Shown here in pieces: positions 1 through 8,650 of a stretch of 64,000 bases of DNA. Origin of the DNA: JALYYC01 sp039922495. GTDB lineage: Bacteria; Chloroflexota; Dormibacteria; CF-121. The notes beneath the pieces were generated by a model that saw nothing but the letters and a program-made list of their open reading frames with translations, had not been told where the DNA came from and ran no database searches. Both the position numbers and the translations under genes were made by a program. Positions within the stretch are counted from its first letter, which is position 1, and the number at the start of each line of letters is the position of its first letter. The stretch covers positions 34,060 through 98,059 of the forward strand of contig JBDTEO010000024.1 of NCBI GenBank assembly GCA_039922495.1, written 5' to 3'.

Positions 1-293
1 TCGCCCCGCTGGACGTAAATCGGGGCGTGTGGAAAGACGGCGTTCTGGCCGCAGTGGTCGAAGTGCAGGTGCGAGTTGATGACCCAGCGAATGTCCGATG
101 GCTCCACGTCGTGCTGACGCAGCGCCGCGACGATCGGTGCCTCCACGGCCCGGTACTCCTTGATCAGCTCGACGTTGGTGCCATAGCCGGTGTCGATCAG
201 TCCGGCGCCACCGGGATGCTTGACCAGGAAGCCATGCACGGGAATCTGAATCTTGAGACCCGGCAGGAACAAGCGCCCGAGGTTCAGTCGCAC
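1..293 (-). CDS. Metallo-beta-lactamase-fold hydrolase, partial (C-terminus cut by window edge)
   Basis: Only about 97 N-terminal residues are inside the window. They contain a hydrophobic strand leading to HGFLVKHPGGAGLIDTG and then NSHLHFDHCGQN, the HxHxDH zinc-binding motif of metallo-beta-lactamase-fold enzymes. The short N-terminus and the motif spacing resemble N-acyl-homoserine-lactonase-like (AiiA-type) members, but the second half that would separate lactonases from other hydrolases is missing. The start is placed at GTG 293; an in-frame TGA at 330-332 means it cannot lie much further upstream. Substrate is unknown. Confidence 0.75.
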   Translation of the reverse strand, partial: MRLNLGRLFLPGLKIQIPVHGFLVKHPGGAGLIDTGYGTNVELIKEYRAVEAPIVAALRQHDVEPSDIRWVINSHLHFDHCGQNAVFPHAPIYVQRG

Positions 294-618
294 GATCGCG
301 TCAGGGTCGAGGACCGCGGTTGCCAGGGCTCAAATATAGGTTCTCCGCCGCCGGGACTAGTAGCCTGCCCGGTCCGAGGGAGCGATCAGGTGCGGCAGGG
401 ACCGATTCCTAATCTGTTCCAGCCGCCGCACTCGCTGCTCGGGGTCGCCGCCAGTCCGGTCGCAGTAGCCGATGACTTCAAAGTCCGAGCTCGTCCAGGC
501 GCCTGAACGTGGTCAGGTCAGCGCAGGCGAAGATAGCGTCAGGCGCGCCGCGCCCATCGGCCATCCGAGGCATGAGCAGGCGTCGTCACGCCAACCGAGT
601 CGACTGGTTTCGTATGCG
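294..618. other. No intact gene; possible frameshifted ORF remnant on the minus strand
   Basis: About 325 bases between the cut hydrolase and the patatin gene. On the minus strand a 31-codon frame (573 down to 478) ends APDAIFACADLTTF..LDELGL, and a second, overlapping frame (512 down to 357) continues DFEVIGYCDRTGGDPEQ and ends at TAG. Together they read like one protein broken by a frameshift, which suggests a decayed gene. I do not recognise the family with confidence. No RNA gene or repeat is visible here. Confidence 0.3.
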
Positions 619-1557
619 TCAGCGCCAGAATTCGGCGAGCTGCTCGGCAAGGCCTCTGCCTTGGTCGCAACCGGCTCGAGCGGCGGGCGGACGCGTCGAC
701 GGATCCATCACATTGACGCCGAATGCGTCGCGGGAGTTGCTGTCCGGGAAGATCGTTTCGACCCTGCTGCCGCGTGCGCGAAGTTCGTCGACCTGCGTTG
801 CGAGATGCATGCCCCAGTCCAGCGGATGCCGTGATCTGCCGCCGAATGGAGACAGCACCAGCACCCGTGCGTATCCGGCTGCCAGATCGGCATTCTCGTT
901 TCTTCGGTAGCCGCCGTCGATGTAGGGGCTGTCGCCGATACTGTAGGCGAAGCCACTGGCACAGCTGGCGGCCACGGCGTCCACCACGTCGACCCCGCTG
1001 TGGCGGTCGAACACGACCGGTTCACCGGTATGCGCATCGACCGCCGTGATGAGCATCCGCCGTTGCGGCCAGAGCTGACTGGGCAGCCGAGCGGCGACGG
1101 TAGTGCGCCACTGCGTTTGCGCAGACCGGTGCGACGCTGCACCCGTCTCGAGCGCCGCCGCACCCATCCTGCGGCGCATGTCGGCCGCATCCTCAGCGGC
1201 GGCGATGATTGCGCTCGTCGTCTCCATGTGGTTCGTCGCCGGCCTAATCGGAACGCGTCCACCGTCGGATCCCACCGGAGAAGTCCGTGGCTGGGGCGCC
1301 GCGCCAAGGATGTCGGCAAGCAGTTCGGTCGGCTGGATCCCGTTGCTTACCTGGGCCGCGGCGGTCGATCCGGCCGACGTCCCGATGATCAGATCGGCCT
1401 GGGTCACATCCAACCCGGCCTCAAATAGACCAGCGATGACGCCGATCAGCCACGCATTGCCTGCCGATCCGCCACCACCCAGGACCAATGCTCGCTCGCC
1501 CGCGGCGCGCGAGCGCCTTGAGGCGTCGAGCTGCTGGTCGGCCAGGTTCAACTTCAT
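619..1557 (-). CDS. Patatin-like phospholipase / acyl hydrolase
   Basis: The 312-residue product has the patatin hallmarks: a glycine-rich oxyanion loop (VLGGGGSAGNAW, about residues 25-36), the nucleophile elbow GTSAG (Ser61) and the DGG motif with the catalytic aspartate (about Asp214, YIDGGYRRN). These form the Ser-Asp dyad that hydrolyses acyl esters of phospholipids or related lipids. No signal peptide or membrane segment is evident, so it is probably cytoplasmic or peripherally membrane-bound. It stands alone on the minus strand, with about 90 bases before the DUF1501 gene. The natural lipid substrate cannot be told from sequence. Confidence 0.88.
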   Translation of the reverse strand: MKLNLADQQLDASRRSRAAGERALVLGGGGSAGNAWLIGVIAGLFEAGLDVTQADLIIGTSAGSTAAAQVSNGIQPTELLADILGAAPQPRTSPVGSDGGRVPIRPATNHMETTSAIIAAAEDAADMRRRMGAAALETGAASHRSAQTQWRTTVAARLPSQLWPQRRMLITAVDAHTGEPVVFDRHSGVDVVDAVAASCASGFAYSIGDSPYIDGGYRRNENADLAAGYARVLVLSPFGGRSRHPLDWGMHLATQVDELRARGSRVETIFPDSNSRDAFGVNVMDPSTRPPAARAGCDQGRGLAEQLAEFWR

Positions 1558-1648
1558 ATTGGGGATTAGATCAGACCTTCAGCTCAAGTGTCATTGCCGC
1601 ACGCTCGCCCGAGTCGGTGTCACGTCGCCCGACAACGGTAGCTTCGGA

Positions 1649-2911
1649 TCAGGCCTTCAACAGTGGCAGCAGCTCGAAGTTCCCGCCCAGGAGATCTGAC
1701 GCGGGCGCGCCCAGGTAGTTCTGGAGTACCGAGGCATAGACCGAGCGGAAGTCCGTGGTGAAGTTCAGGTTGCCGTTGGTCAACGCTGTCAGGCTCGGTG
1801 CCTCGCCATAGAGGCCGCCCTTGACCGGGGTGCCCAGCAGGAACATCGGGGCCGCCGTGCCGTGGTCGGTCCCGGCGCTGCCGTTCTCGTTGACGCGACG
1901 CCCGAACTCGGACCAGGTCATCACGAGCACCTGGTCGCCGAGACCATGACCCTGCAGATCCTGCATGAAGGCCGCCAGCGCCTGGTCCAGGTCGAGCAGG
2001 AGCTTGTCGTGGACCGGTTTCTCGCGGGCGTGGTTGTCGAACCCGCCCAGGGTCACGTGTGCCACCCGGACCCCGAGTCCCGAGATGATCGTCTCGGCGA
2101 TCAGCTTGAGCGAGCTGGCGATGGGACTGTTTGTCGGGTAGGTCGCCTTCGCCTGGTAGGTCGCGTCGGTCGTCTGCAGCGCATGGGACGCCTGCAGCGC
2201 ATCCTGCAGGGTCGTGTCGAAGAGCGCGCCGTAAGGGGCCGGCGCCGAGGTCTTGAGTCCTCCGTACATCTTCACCAGCGGGTTCTCGACGTCCACCTGG
2301 GTGCCGTGCTCATTGACCTTCTGGACGCGGAAGGTCTTGAGCGACTGCAGCGCCATCACCGGCGACTTCCCGCGCATCTCCGGGGGAACCAGCGAGCCGG
2401 CGCTGACGCCTTCGAGGGCATGGTTCGGGCTCTCGCCCACCTGGTCGAGGTAATTCAAATACCGGCCGAGCCAGCCGTCGCCGAAACCACCCTGGATCGT
2501 CGCCGTCTCCCAGATCGACATCGAGGCGAAGTGGGAAAGGTTCGGGTTCGGGTAGCCGACACCCTGGACGATCGCCAGCCGGCCGGCATCCCAGCTCGCC
2601 TTCAACCCCTTGAGATTTGGATGCAGTCCCACCTGGTTGTCCAGGGTCAGGACCCCTTGATCCTGCCGGAGCGTCGGGCGGGCATCGTGGTACGCCCCGT
2701 CCTGGTACGGGATCACGGTGTTGAGCCCGTCGTTGCCGCCGGCGAGTTGGACCAGCACCAGGATGCGGTCGCTGGGGCTGGCCGATGGGGAGTCCGCGGC
2801 CGCCGCGGCGATCCCGTTGGCAAAGATCGAGGGGACAGCCGACCCGGCGAATGCCGGCAGCAGTCCCCGTTGCAGAAAATCGCGGCGGCTGAACATTGAC
2901 TTCATCTCCAT
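1649..2911 (-). CDS. DUF1501 family protein, Tat-exported
   Basis: The 420-residue protein starts with a Tat signal (SRRDFLQRG followed by an Ala-rich hydrophobic stretch). It then has the DUF1501 core: LVLVQLAGGNDGLNTVIPY near residue 52, VGLHPNLKGL, VGYPNPNLSHF, and a C-terminal WSEFGRR..ENGSAGTDHGTA. DUF1501 proteins are related to the alkaline phosphatase/sulfatase superfamily but have no firm biochemical role. The start overlaps the end of the upstream DUF1800 gene as TAATG, so the two are translationally coupled. Pairs of DUF1800 and DUF1501 are a recurring arrangement in bacteria; the function of this pair is unknown. Confidence 0.9.
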   Translation of the reverse strand: MEMKSMFSRRDFLQRGLLPAFAGSAVPSIFANGIAAAAADSPSASPSDRILVLVQLAGGNDGLNTVIPYQDGAYHDARPTLRQDQGVLTLDNQVGLHPNLKGLKASWDAGRLAIVQGVGYPNPNLSHFASMSIWETATIQGGFGDGWLGRYLNYLDQVGESPNHALEGVSAGSLVPPEMRGKSPVMALQSLKTFRVQKVNEHGTQVDVENPLVKMYGGLKTSAPAPYGALFDTTLQDALQASHALQTTDATYQAKATYPTNSPIASSLKLIAETIISGLGVRVAHVTLGGFDNHAREKPVHDKLLLDLDQALAAFMQDLQGHGLGDQVLVMTWSEFGRRVNENGSAGTDHGTAAPMFLLGTPVKGGLYGEAPSLTALTNGNLNFTTDFRSVYASVLQNYLGAPASDLLGGNFELLPLLKA

Positions 2912-4374
2912 TAGCTCAGTTGGAATTCCGGTGTGGCGAGGGTCATGAACAGCAGCCCGGCGGCGTCGCTCGGGTGCGCGGCGGCAAACGCGTGCAGTTG
3001 GTCGCGGCTGTCCGACGAAACGTTGGCGTCGACCAGCGAGTTCAACAGCTGGTCGAGTGATGCCGACTGGACGTTGCCTTTTGCCCGCGCCGCCGCGGCG
3101 TTGGCGAAATTGATCCGCGCGAGCAACGTCGAGCTGTTGATCCAGGAGGTCCCGGCCGGCCAGCCGGCGACGTTGGGCGGGTAAAAGAGCAGCTGGCCCA
3201 TCGCTGGCATGGCCGCGGCTGCTGCGAGGTATCCCTTGTGATCGGCGCCCGTCGCCTTGAGCACGCTCGCGGCGAGTTCCGCCGGACTCTTGATCAGCGA
3301 CCGGTACGCCTTTAAGGTATAGAACGCGTCAAGGTGAAAGATCGCCTTGACGACCGCGCCGACGTTGTAGTGGTTTGCCTGGAAGACATCCGCCAGGTGG
3401 TGGACGATGTCTGCCTCCGGGTTCGGGTAGGCGAAGAAGGCAAAGAGGCGCGACGACAGGCGTTCGGCGGTGGCGCGGAGCGGGACGATTATCTCGACGA
3501 TGTCGTCGCCGGTGAAGGTGCCGAGTTTTCCCATGAAGGTCTTTATGCCTCCATCGTGGAACTGAGGCTTAAAGAGCGACCCCGTCGCATAGCGTTTCTG
3601 GACGCCGCCGCTCAGCGTCCAACCCGTGAAGGCGCGGGCGGATTCCCGGACGTCGTCCTCCGTGTAGTGGCCGATCCCGGTGGTAAAGAGCTCCATCAGC
3701 TCGCGCGCGTAGTTCTCGTTAGGCTTGCCCTTCCGGTTGGTCTCGGTGTCGAGATAGACCATCATCGCCGGGTCCTTGGAGACGGCTTGCAGCAACTCGT
3801 CGAAGTTACCCAGCGCCATCCGGCGATAGAGCTCGTTCTGGACGAAGAGCTGCGCCGGACCCGATTTGTCGAGCCCGCTGGTGAGGAGCCCATGCCAGAA
3901 GAGCGTCATCTTCTCCTCGAGCGGCCGTGCCGTCTCGGTCATACGCTGCAGCCACCAGGCTTGTAGGCCGGCCACGGTCGCCGCGCCCGGCCTCATGGTG
4001 GCGGGATCCAGTGGTGGGAGGGCGGACTCCAGCGAGGCGTTCGATACGTTGGAGTAGCCGAGCAGGGCGTCGGTCGCCGCGCTGGTGCCCATGGCGCTGT
4101 AGTGATCGAGCTCGGTTGCGGTCGCCCCCAAGCCTGCTCGCCGAAGCAGGTGGGCGGTGCGGGCCCGCGGGCTGGTGAGGATCCCCTCGTATTGATGCGT
4201 CAGGTCCCGGACCCTGGTCAGGATCCCGGCTAAATCGTTGCCCTTCCAGAGCGCGGCTACGCCGGCGGCGGCCGCGGTGGTGGCACCCGCAGCCAGCACG
4301 GCGCGTCGTGACACCGGCCGTTGCCAGATGGGGCGACGGGCCGTGGGCAAGGGCGTCAGGGTGGTGTCGTCCAT
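2911..4374 (-). CDS. DUF1800 family protein, Tat-exported
   Basis: The 487-residue protein has an N-terminal twin-arginine signal (SRRAVLAAGATTAAAAG, residues about 23-39). A DUF1800 domain follows: HLLRRAGLGATATELD, WWLQRMTETARPLEEKMTLFWH, ENYARELMELFTTGIGHYTEDDV, FTGWTL and a late YPPNVAGWP. It is the first gene of a two-gene unit with the DUF1501 gene, and the stop and start share a base. Both products carry Tat signals, so they are probably folded in the cytoplasm, perhaps with a cofactor or metal, and act outside the membrane. The biochemical role is not known. Confidence 0.9.
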   Translation of the reverse strand: MDDTTLTPLPTARRPIWQRPVSRRAVLAAGATTAAAAGVAALWKGNDLAGILTRVRDLTHQYEGILTSPRARTAHLLRRAGLGATATELDHYSAMGTSAATDALLGYSNVSNASLESALPPLDPATMRPGAATVAGLQAWWLQRMTETARPLEEKMTLFWHGLLTSGLDKSGPAQLFVQNELYRRMALGNFDELLQAVSKDPAMMVYLDTETNRKGKPNENYARELMELFTTGIGHYTEDDVRESARAFTGWTLSGGVQKRYATGSLFKPQFHDGGIKTFMGKLGTFTGDDIVEIIVPLRATAERLSSRLFAFFAYPNPEADIVHHLADVFQANHYNVGAVVKAIFHLDAFYTLKAYRSLIKSPAELAASVLKATGADHKGYLAAAAAMPAMGQLLFYPPNVAGWPAGTSWINSSTLLARINFANAAAARAKGNVQSASLDQLLNSLVDANVSSDSRDQLHAFAAAHPSDAAGLLFMTLATPEFQLS

Positions 4375-4470
4375 GATGATCAGGCTACGAACGGCCGGTG
4401 AAGATACGCTGAGATCCCGCTGAGAGCCGTCGTGAATACGACGGCCGGGGAGCGGTGCCCTTGCTCGGGG

Positions 4471-4602
4471 CTAGTAGCCGGGCTTTGAGCTGCTGGAGCT
4501 AGCTCCGCTGGAGCCGGACCCGGACCCGCTGCCGCCACAGGCGGCCAGCGTACCGGCCAGGGCCAGGCTGGCCAGCGCCACGGCGAGCCATCGCTTGGTC
4601 AT
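4471..4602 (-). CDS. Small predicted lipoprotein (43 aa)
   Basis: A 43-codon frame on the minus strand starts at ATG 4602 and reads MTKRWLAVALASLALAGTLA then AC, a signal peptide with the lipobox LAAC. It continues as a low-complexity Gly/Ser tail (GGSGSGSGSSGASSSSS) ending KPGY. The composition is that of a lipidated surface peptide with a flexible linker and no folded domain. It lies between the divergently transcribed DUF1800 and formate dehydrogenase genes. No strong Shine-Dalgarno is visible. The signal-peptide pattern is convincing, but a chance frame cannot be excluded. Confidence 0.5.
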   Translation of the reverse strand: MTKRWLAVALASLALAGTLAACGGSGSGSGSSGASSSSSKPGY

Positions 4603-4637
4603 GCGGGTAGCTACTGCTGCGGGTTACGGCTGGCGAT

Positions 4638-7600
4638 TTGCGCTGGCCCTGCGCTCATGCTTATGCTGTTGAAAGCACAGCTGCTCGCGGACAGGAGGGC
4701 GAACACATCCAGGAACCCGAGTCCAGACTGGGAGCGATTGGCCGGTTGGGGGTGTCGCCGCAACCCGCATCACGAGAATCGATCGAGAAGGCGCCGCGCA
4801 CGCGCCATGCCGACACGGTCGTCACCTCGGTCTGCCCCTACTGCGCGGTCGGGTGCAGCCAGCTGATCTACGTCAAGGACAAGAAGATCATCGACATCGA
4901 GGGCAACCCCGAGTCGCCGATCAACGAGGGCACGCTCTGCCCGAAGGGCGCCTCAACCTATCAGTACGTGGTCAACCCGAACCGGGTGCAGACGGTGCGC
5001 TATCGCGCCCCCTACTCGGACCACTGGGAGCATCGCCCGCTGGAGTGGGCGATGGACCGGATCGCCCAGCGGATCAAGGAGACCCGCGACGAAACCTTCG
5101 TCGAGCGGACGCCCGACGGCAAACTGGTCAATCACACGACGGCGATCGCGACGCTCGGCGGCGCGACCATGGACAACGAAGAGAACTACCTGATCAAGAA
5201 GCTCTTCGGTGGCGGTCTGGGCGTGGTCTCGATCGAGAACCAGGCGCGAATATGACATAGCTCGACGGTCCCCGGTCTGGGGACAAGCTTCGGCCGGGGC
5301 GGTGCCACCACCTTCCAGCAGGACCTCGCCAACTCCGACGCCATTCTGATCATGGGATCGAACATGGCCGAGGCGCACCCGGTTGGCTTTCGCTGGCCGA
5401 TGAAAGCAAAAGAGAAAGGGGCAACCATCATCCACGTTGATCCCCGGTTCACGCGGACCTCAGCCTTAGCCAGCCTGTACGTGCCGATCAGGCCAGGCAG
5501 TGACATCGCGTTCCTGGGCGGCCTCATCAATTACATCCTGACCCACGACAAATGGTTCAAGGAGTACGTGATGGCGTACACGAACGCATCGACGCTCGTG
5601 GACAACGGCTATGTTGACGCGGAGGACAACGATGGGATGTTCTCCGGATTTGACGCGCCGAACAACCGCTATGACAACAGCACGTGGACCTACGCCGGGC
5701 CGCCCCGCGAACAGAAGGAAGACGCCGCTTCGCATTCTGGACATGGGCAGGAAGGGACGAGCCCGGCTAAGCACGCGCCCTACCGGGACGAGACGTTGCA
5801 GGATCCCCGTTCCGTCTTCCAGATCCTCAAGCGGCATTTCGCCCGCTACACCCCGGAGATGGTCGAGCAGGTCTGCGGAACCCCCAGCGCTTCGCTCATC
5901 GAGGTGGCCGAGATCCTGGCGAAGAACTCGGGGCGGGAACGGACGTCCTCGATCTGCTACGCGGTCGGTTGGACCCAACAGAGTTTCGGGCCGCAGATCA
6001 TCCGGGCGGCCGGAATTCTCCAATTGCTGCTCGGAAATATGGGACGGCCCGGTGGCGGGATCATGGCGCTTCGCGGTCATGCCTCGATCCAGGGATCGAC
6101 CGACGTCCCGACCCTCTTTGATCTTTTGCCAGGTTACCTCCCGCAGCCGGCCAGCTTCAAGGGGGACGACACGCTGGAAAAGTACATGGAGGAATCCGAA
6201 GTTCGGGGCGGCTACTGGTCGAATCTGCCCAAGTTCATGGTCTCGCTGCTGAAGGCGTGGTACGGCGGGGCAGCCTCGAAAGCCAACGAGTTCGGGTACC
6301 ACTGGGTTCCCAAGATCACCGGCGATCACTCGCACATCACGACCGCGACGGAGATGGCCGACGGAAAGGTCAAGGGCTTCATCGTGTTCGGGCAGAATCC
6401 AGCAGCCGGAAGTCCCAATGCCCGACTGCAACGCAAGGCGCTCCGCGAGCTCGGCTGGCTCGTAACGATCGACCTCTATGAGACGGAGACCGCGGCGTTC
6501 TGGTATGCGGCGCCCGAAGGGGTCGATCCGAAGACGATCAAGACCGAGGTTTTCCTTATGCCGACCGCGGCACCAGCCGAAAAGGACGGAACCTTTACCA
6601 ACACGCAGCGACTTCTGCAGTGGCACGATAAGGCGGTCGACCCGCAAGGTGACACGCGGTCGGATCTCTGGTTCGTTTATCATCTTGGCCGCCGCCTCAA
6701 GGGCCTCTACAAGGATTCCACCGCGGCGAAAGACCAGGGCTTGTTGAATCTCACCTGGGACTATCTCCCCGATCACCCGGATCCACGATGGCGTATCGCG
6801 GACGAACCCTCGGCAGCCAAGGTTCTGCAGGAGATCAACGGCTACACCGTCGGCGACGGCAAGCTCCTGTCAGGTTTTCCGGAGCTAAAGGACGATGGGT
6901 CGACGGCCTGCGGCGTCTGGATCTACTCCGGCGTGTACCCGGCGGAGGGGCAGAACATGGCGCGTCGCCGCAATAAAGGTGATGGATGGGTCAGCCCGGA
7001 ATGGGGATTCGCGTGGCCCGGCAACCGTCGCATGCTCTATAACCGCGCGTCGGCGGACCCGGAGGGGCGGCCATGGTCGGAGCGGAAGAAGTACGTCTGG
7101 TGGGATCTCGTGCAACGGAAATGGACCGGGTACGACGTTCCCGACTTCCCGGAAACTAAGGCGCCGGGCACGCCGGCACAGGCCAATGCAAGCGGAACCG
7201 ACGCTCACTCCGGCTCAGACCCGTTCACGCTCAAGGCGGACGGTCGTGGCTGGCTCTTCGCGCCGAGCGGGCTCAAGGATGGGCCCCTTCCAACCCACTA
7301 CGAACCACTCGAGTCGCCGCTGACCAATTCGCTCTACGACCAGCAGAGCAGTCCGGTGGCCAAGCGGATGGCTCGCAAGGACAACCGGCTCAGCCCTCCG
7401 GGTGACCCGCGGTATCCGTTTGCCGTGACCACATACCGCGTGACCGAACAGTACCTCTCGGGCGTCATGTCCCGGTGGAACAGCTGGCTCGCCGAGCTGA
7501 TGCCGGAGATGTTTGCCGAGATCAGTCCGGAGCTTGCTGCCCTTCGGGGCCTGAACAACAAGGACTGGATGGTGGTGTCGACCCCGCGTGGCGAGATCGA

Positions 7601-7808
7601 ATGCCGGGCGCTCGTGACCAAGCGCATGCGCCCCCTGCGCCTCGGCGACCAGATCATCCATACGGTCGGGCTGCCGATCCACTGGGGATACAAGGGCCTG
7701 GTCAAAGGAGCGATGGCCAACGACCTGGTTGCTCTCTCGGAAGAACCCAACGTCTACATCCAGGAGGACAAGGCCTTCACCTGCGACATCCGTCGGGGGC
7801 GCCGGTGA
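4638..7808 (+). CDS. fdhA: Formate dehydrogenase alpha subunit, selenocysteine-containing (UGA read-through)
   Basis: Molybdopterin (bis-MGD) formate dehydrogenase catalytic subunit, oxidising formate to CO2. The N-terminal [4Fe-4S] ligands are CPYCAVGC (Cys66, 69, 73) and LCPKG (Cys101, Lys103). An in-frame TGA at 5253-5255 falls exactly where family members have Cys or Sec: the preceding codons give SIENQARI and the next give HSSTV. The frame then continues open for 850 codons with normal homology, so it is read as selenocysteine 206 in a product of about 1056 residues. A SECIS hairpin follows at once. The start is uncertain: TTG 4638 is the longest option and no good Shine-Dalgarno fits. 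No twin-arginine signal is seen, unlike FdnG/FdoG. GTGA overlap with fdhB. Confidence 0.93.
5253..5289 (+). promoter_or_regulatory. Bacterial SECIS element with Sec UGA codon
   Basis: The UGA is at 5253-5255. Eighteen bases after it comes the loop GGTCT (5274-5278), closed by a perfect six-pair stem GTCCCC (5268-5273) with GGGGAC (5279-5284). AGCT at 5259-5262 can pair with AGCT at 5286-5289 as a lower stem. Loop sequence and UGA-to-loop distance match what I recall of the E. coli fdhF hairpin recognised by SelB. The window also encodes selA and selB. Confidence 0.9.
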
Positions 7809-8650
7809 TCGACAGCTACAAACGCCTCATGAACCTCGAGGCGCCGCCAGCAGCGCGCAAAGTTAAGGGCTTCTTTACCGACACGAGCCTTTGCATCGGG
7901 TGTAAGGCGTGCGAGGTCGCCTGCAAGCAATGGAACCAGTTGCCCGCGGACGGATTTGCGATGACCGGCAACAGCTACGACAACACCGGGGCGCTCGGTG
8001 CCACGACCTGGCGGCATGTGCAGTTCATCGAGCAGGCAGAGGCAAACGGGAGCCGGCAGGACCAGCGTTGGCTGATGATGTCGGACGTCTGCAAGCACTG
8101 CGCCAATGCGGCCTGCCTGGAGGCCTGTCCGACCGGATCGTTGGTCCGGACCGAGTTTGGGTCGGTCTACGTCCAGCAGGACATCTGTAACGGGTGCGGC
8201 TTCTGCGTGCCGGCGTGCCCGTTCGGGGTGATCGACCGGGCTCCCAAGGGCGGCCAGTTCGAGGCCGGGACGGCGCACAAGTGCACCCTCTGCTACGACC
8301 GGCTCAAGGACGACATGACCCCCGCCTGCGCCAAGGCATGTCCGACCGCGTCGATCCAGTTCGGCGACGTCGAGGAGCTGCGCGACCGTGCCCGCGCCCG
8401 CCTTGGTGAGTTGCAGGCCCGAGGCGAGACGACGGCTCGCCTCTACGGTATGCCGGAAGGCAAGGAGGCCGCCGAGATCGGTCCACTGAATGCCTTCTTC
8501 TTGCTACTCGACGAGCCGAGGACGTACAACCTCCCGGACCTCCCGCGCCTGCCGCGCACCACGATGGTGGAACGCTATAGCTGGAGCGCCGCCGTCGGGG
8601 TGGGGTTCGCCCTCGCCGGCGCGCTGCTCTTCGCTCGCCGGCGCGCATGA
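7805..8650 (+). CDS. fdhB: Formate dehydrogenase iron-sulfur subunit with C-terminal membrane anchor
   Basis: Electron-transfer subunit of 281 residues with sixteen cysteines arranged as four [4Fe-4S] sites: Cys30/33/36/40, 96/99/104/108, 128/131/134/138 and 160/163/175/179. The C-terminus (SAAVGVGFALAGALLFARRR) is a single transmembrane helix, as in FdnH-type subunits. GTG 7805 overlaps the fdhA stop as GTGA; ATG 7829 is an alternative start. It carries electrons from FdhA to the NrfD-like membrane subunit encoded next, whose start overlaps this gene as ATGA. Confidence 0.93.
   Translation: MIDSYKRLMNLEAPPAARKVKGFFTDTSLCIGCKACEVACKQWNQLPADGFAMTGNSYDNTGALGATTWRHVQFIEQAEANGSRQDQRWLMMSDVCKHCANAACLEACPTGSLVRTEFGSVYVQQDICNGCGFCVPACPFGVIDRAPKGGQFEAGTAHKCTLCYDRLKDDMTPACAKACPTASIQFGDVEELRDRARARLGELQARGETTARLYGMPEGKEAAEIGPLNAFFLLLDEPRTYNLPDLPRLPRTTMVERYSWSAAVGVGFALAGALLFARRRA

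Noticed and set aside
5466..6776. 436-codon minus-strand frame inside fdhA
   Set aside because: Shadow of a highly conserved catalytic subunit; no motif of its own.
4638..7808. fdhA as a pseudogene split by a stop codon
   Set aside because: The TGA lies exactly at the Sec/Cys site, a SECIS hairpin follows at the right distance, the downstream frame is intact, and selA and selB are present.
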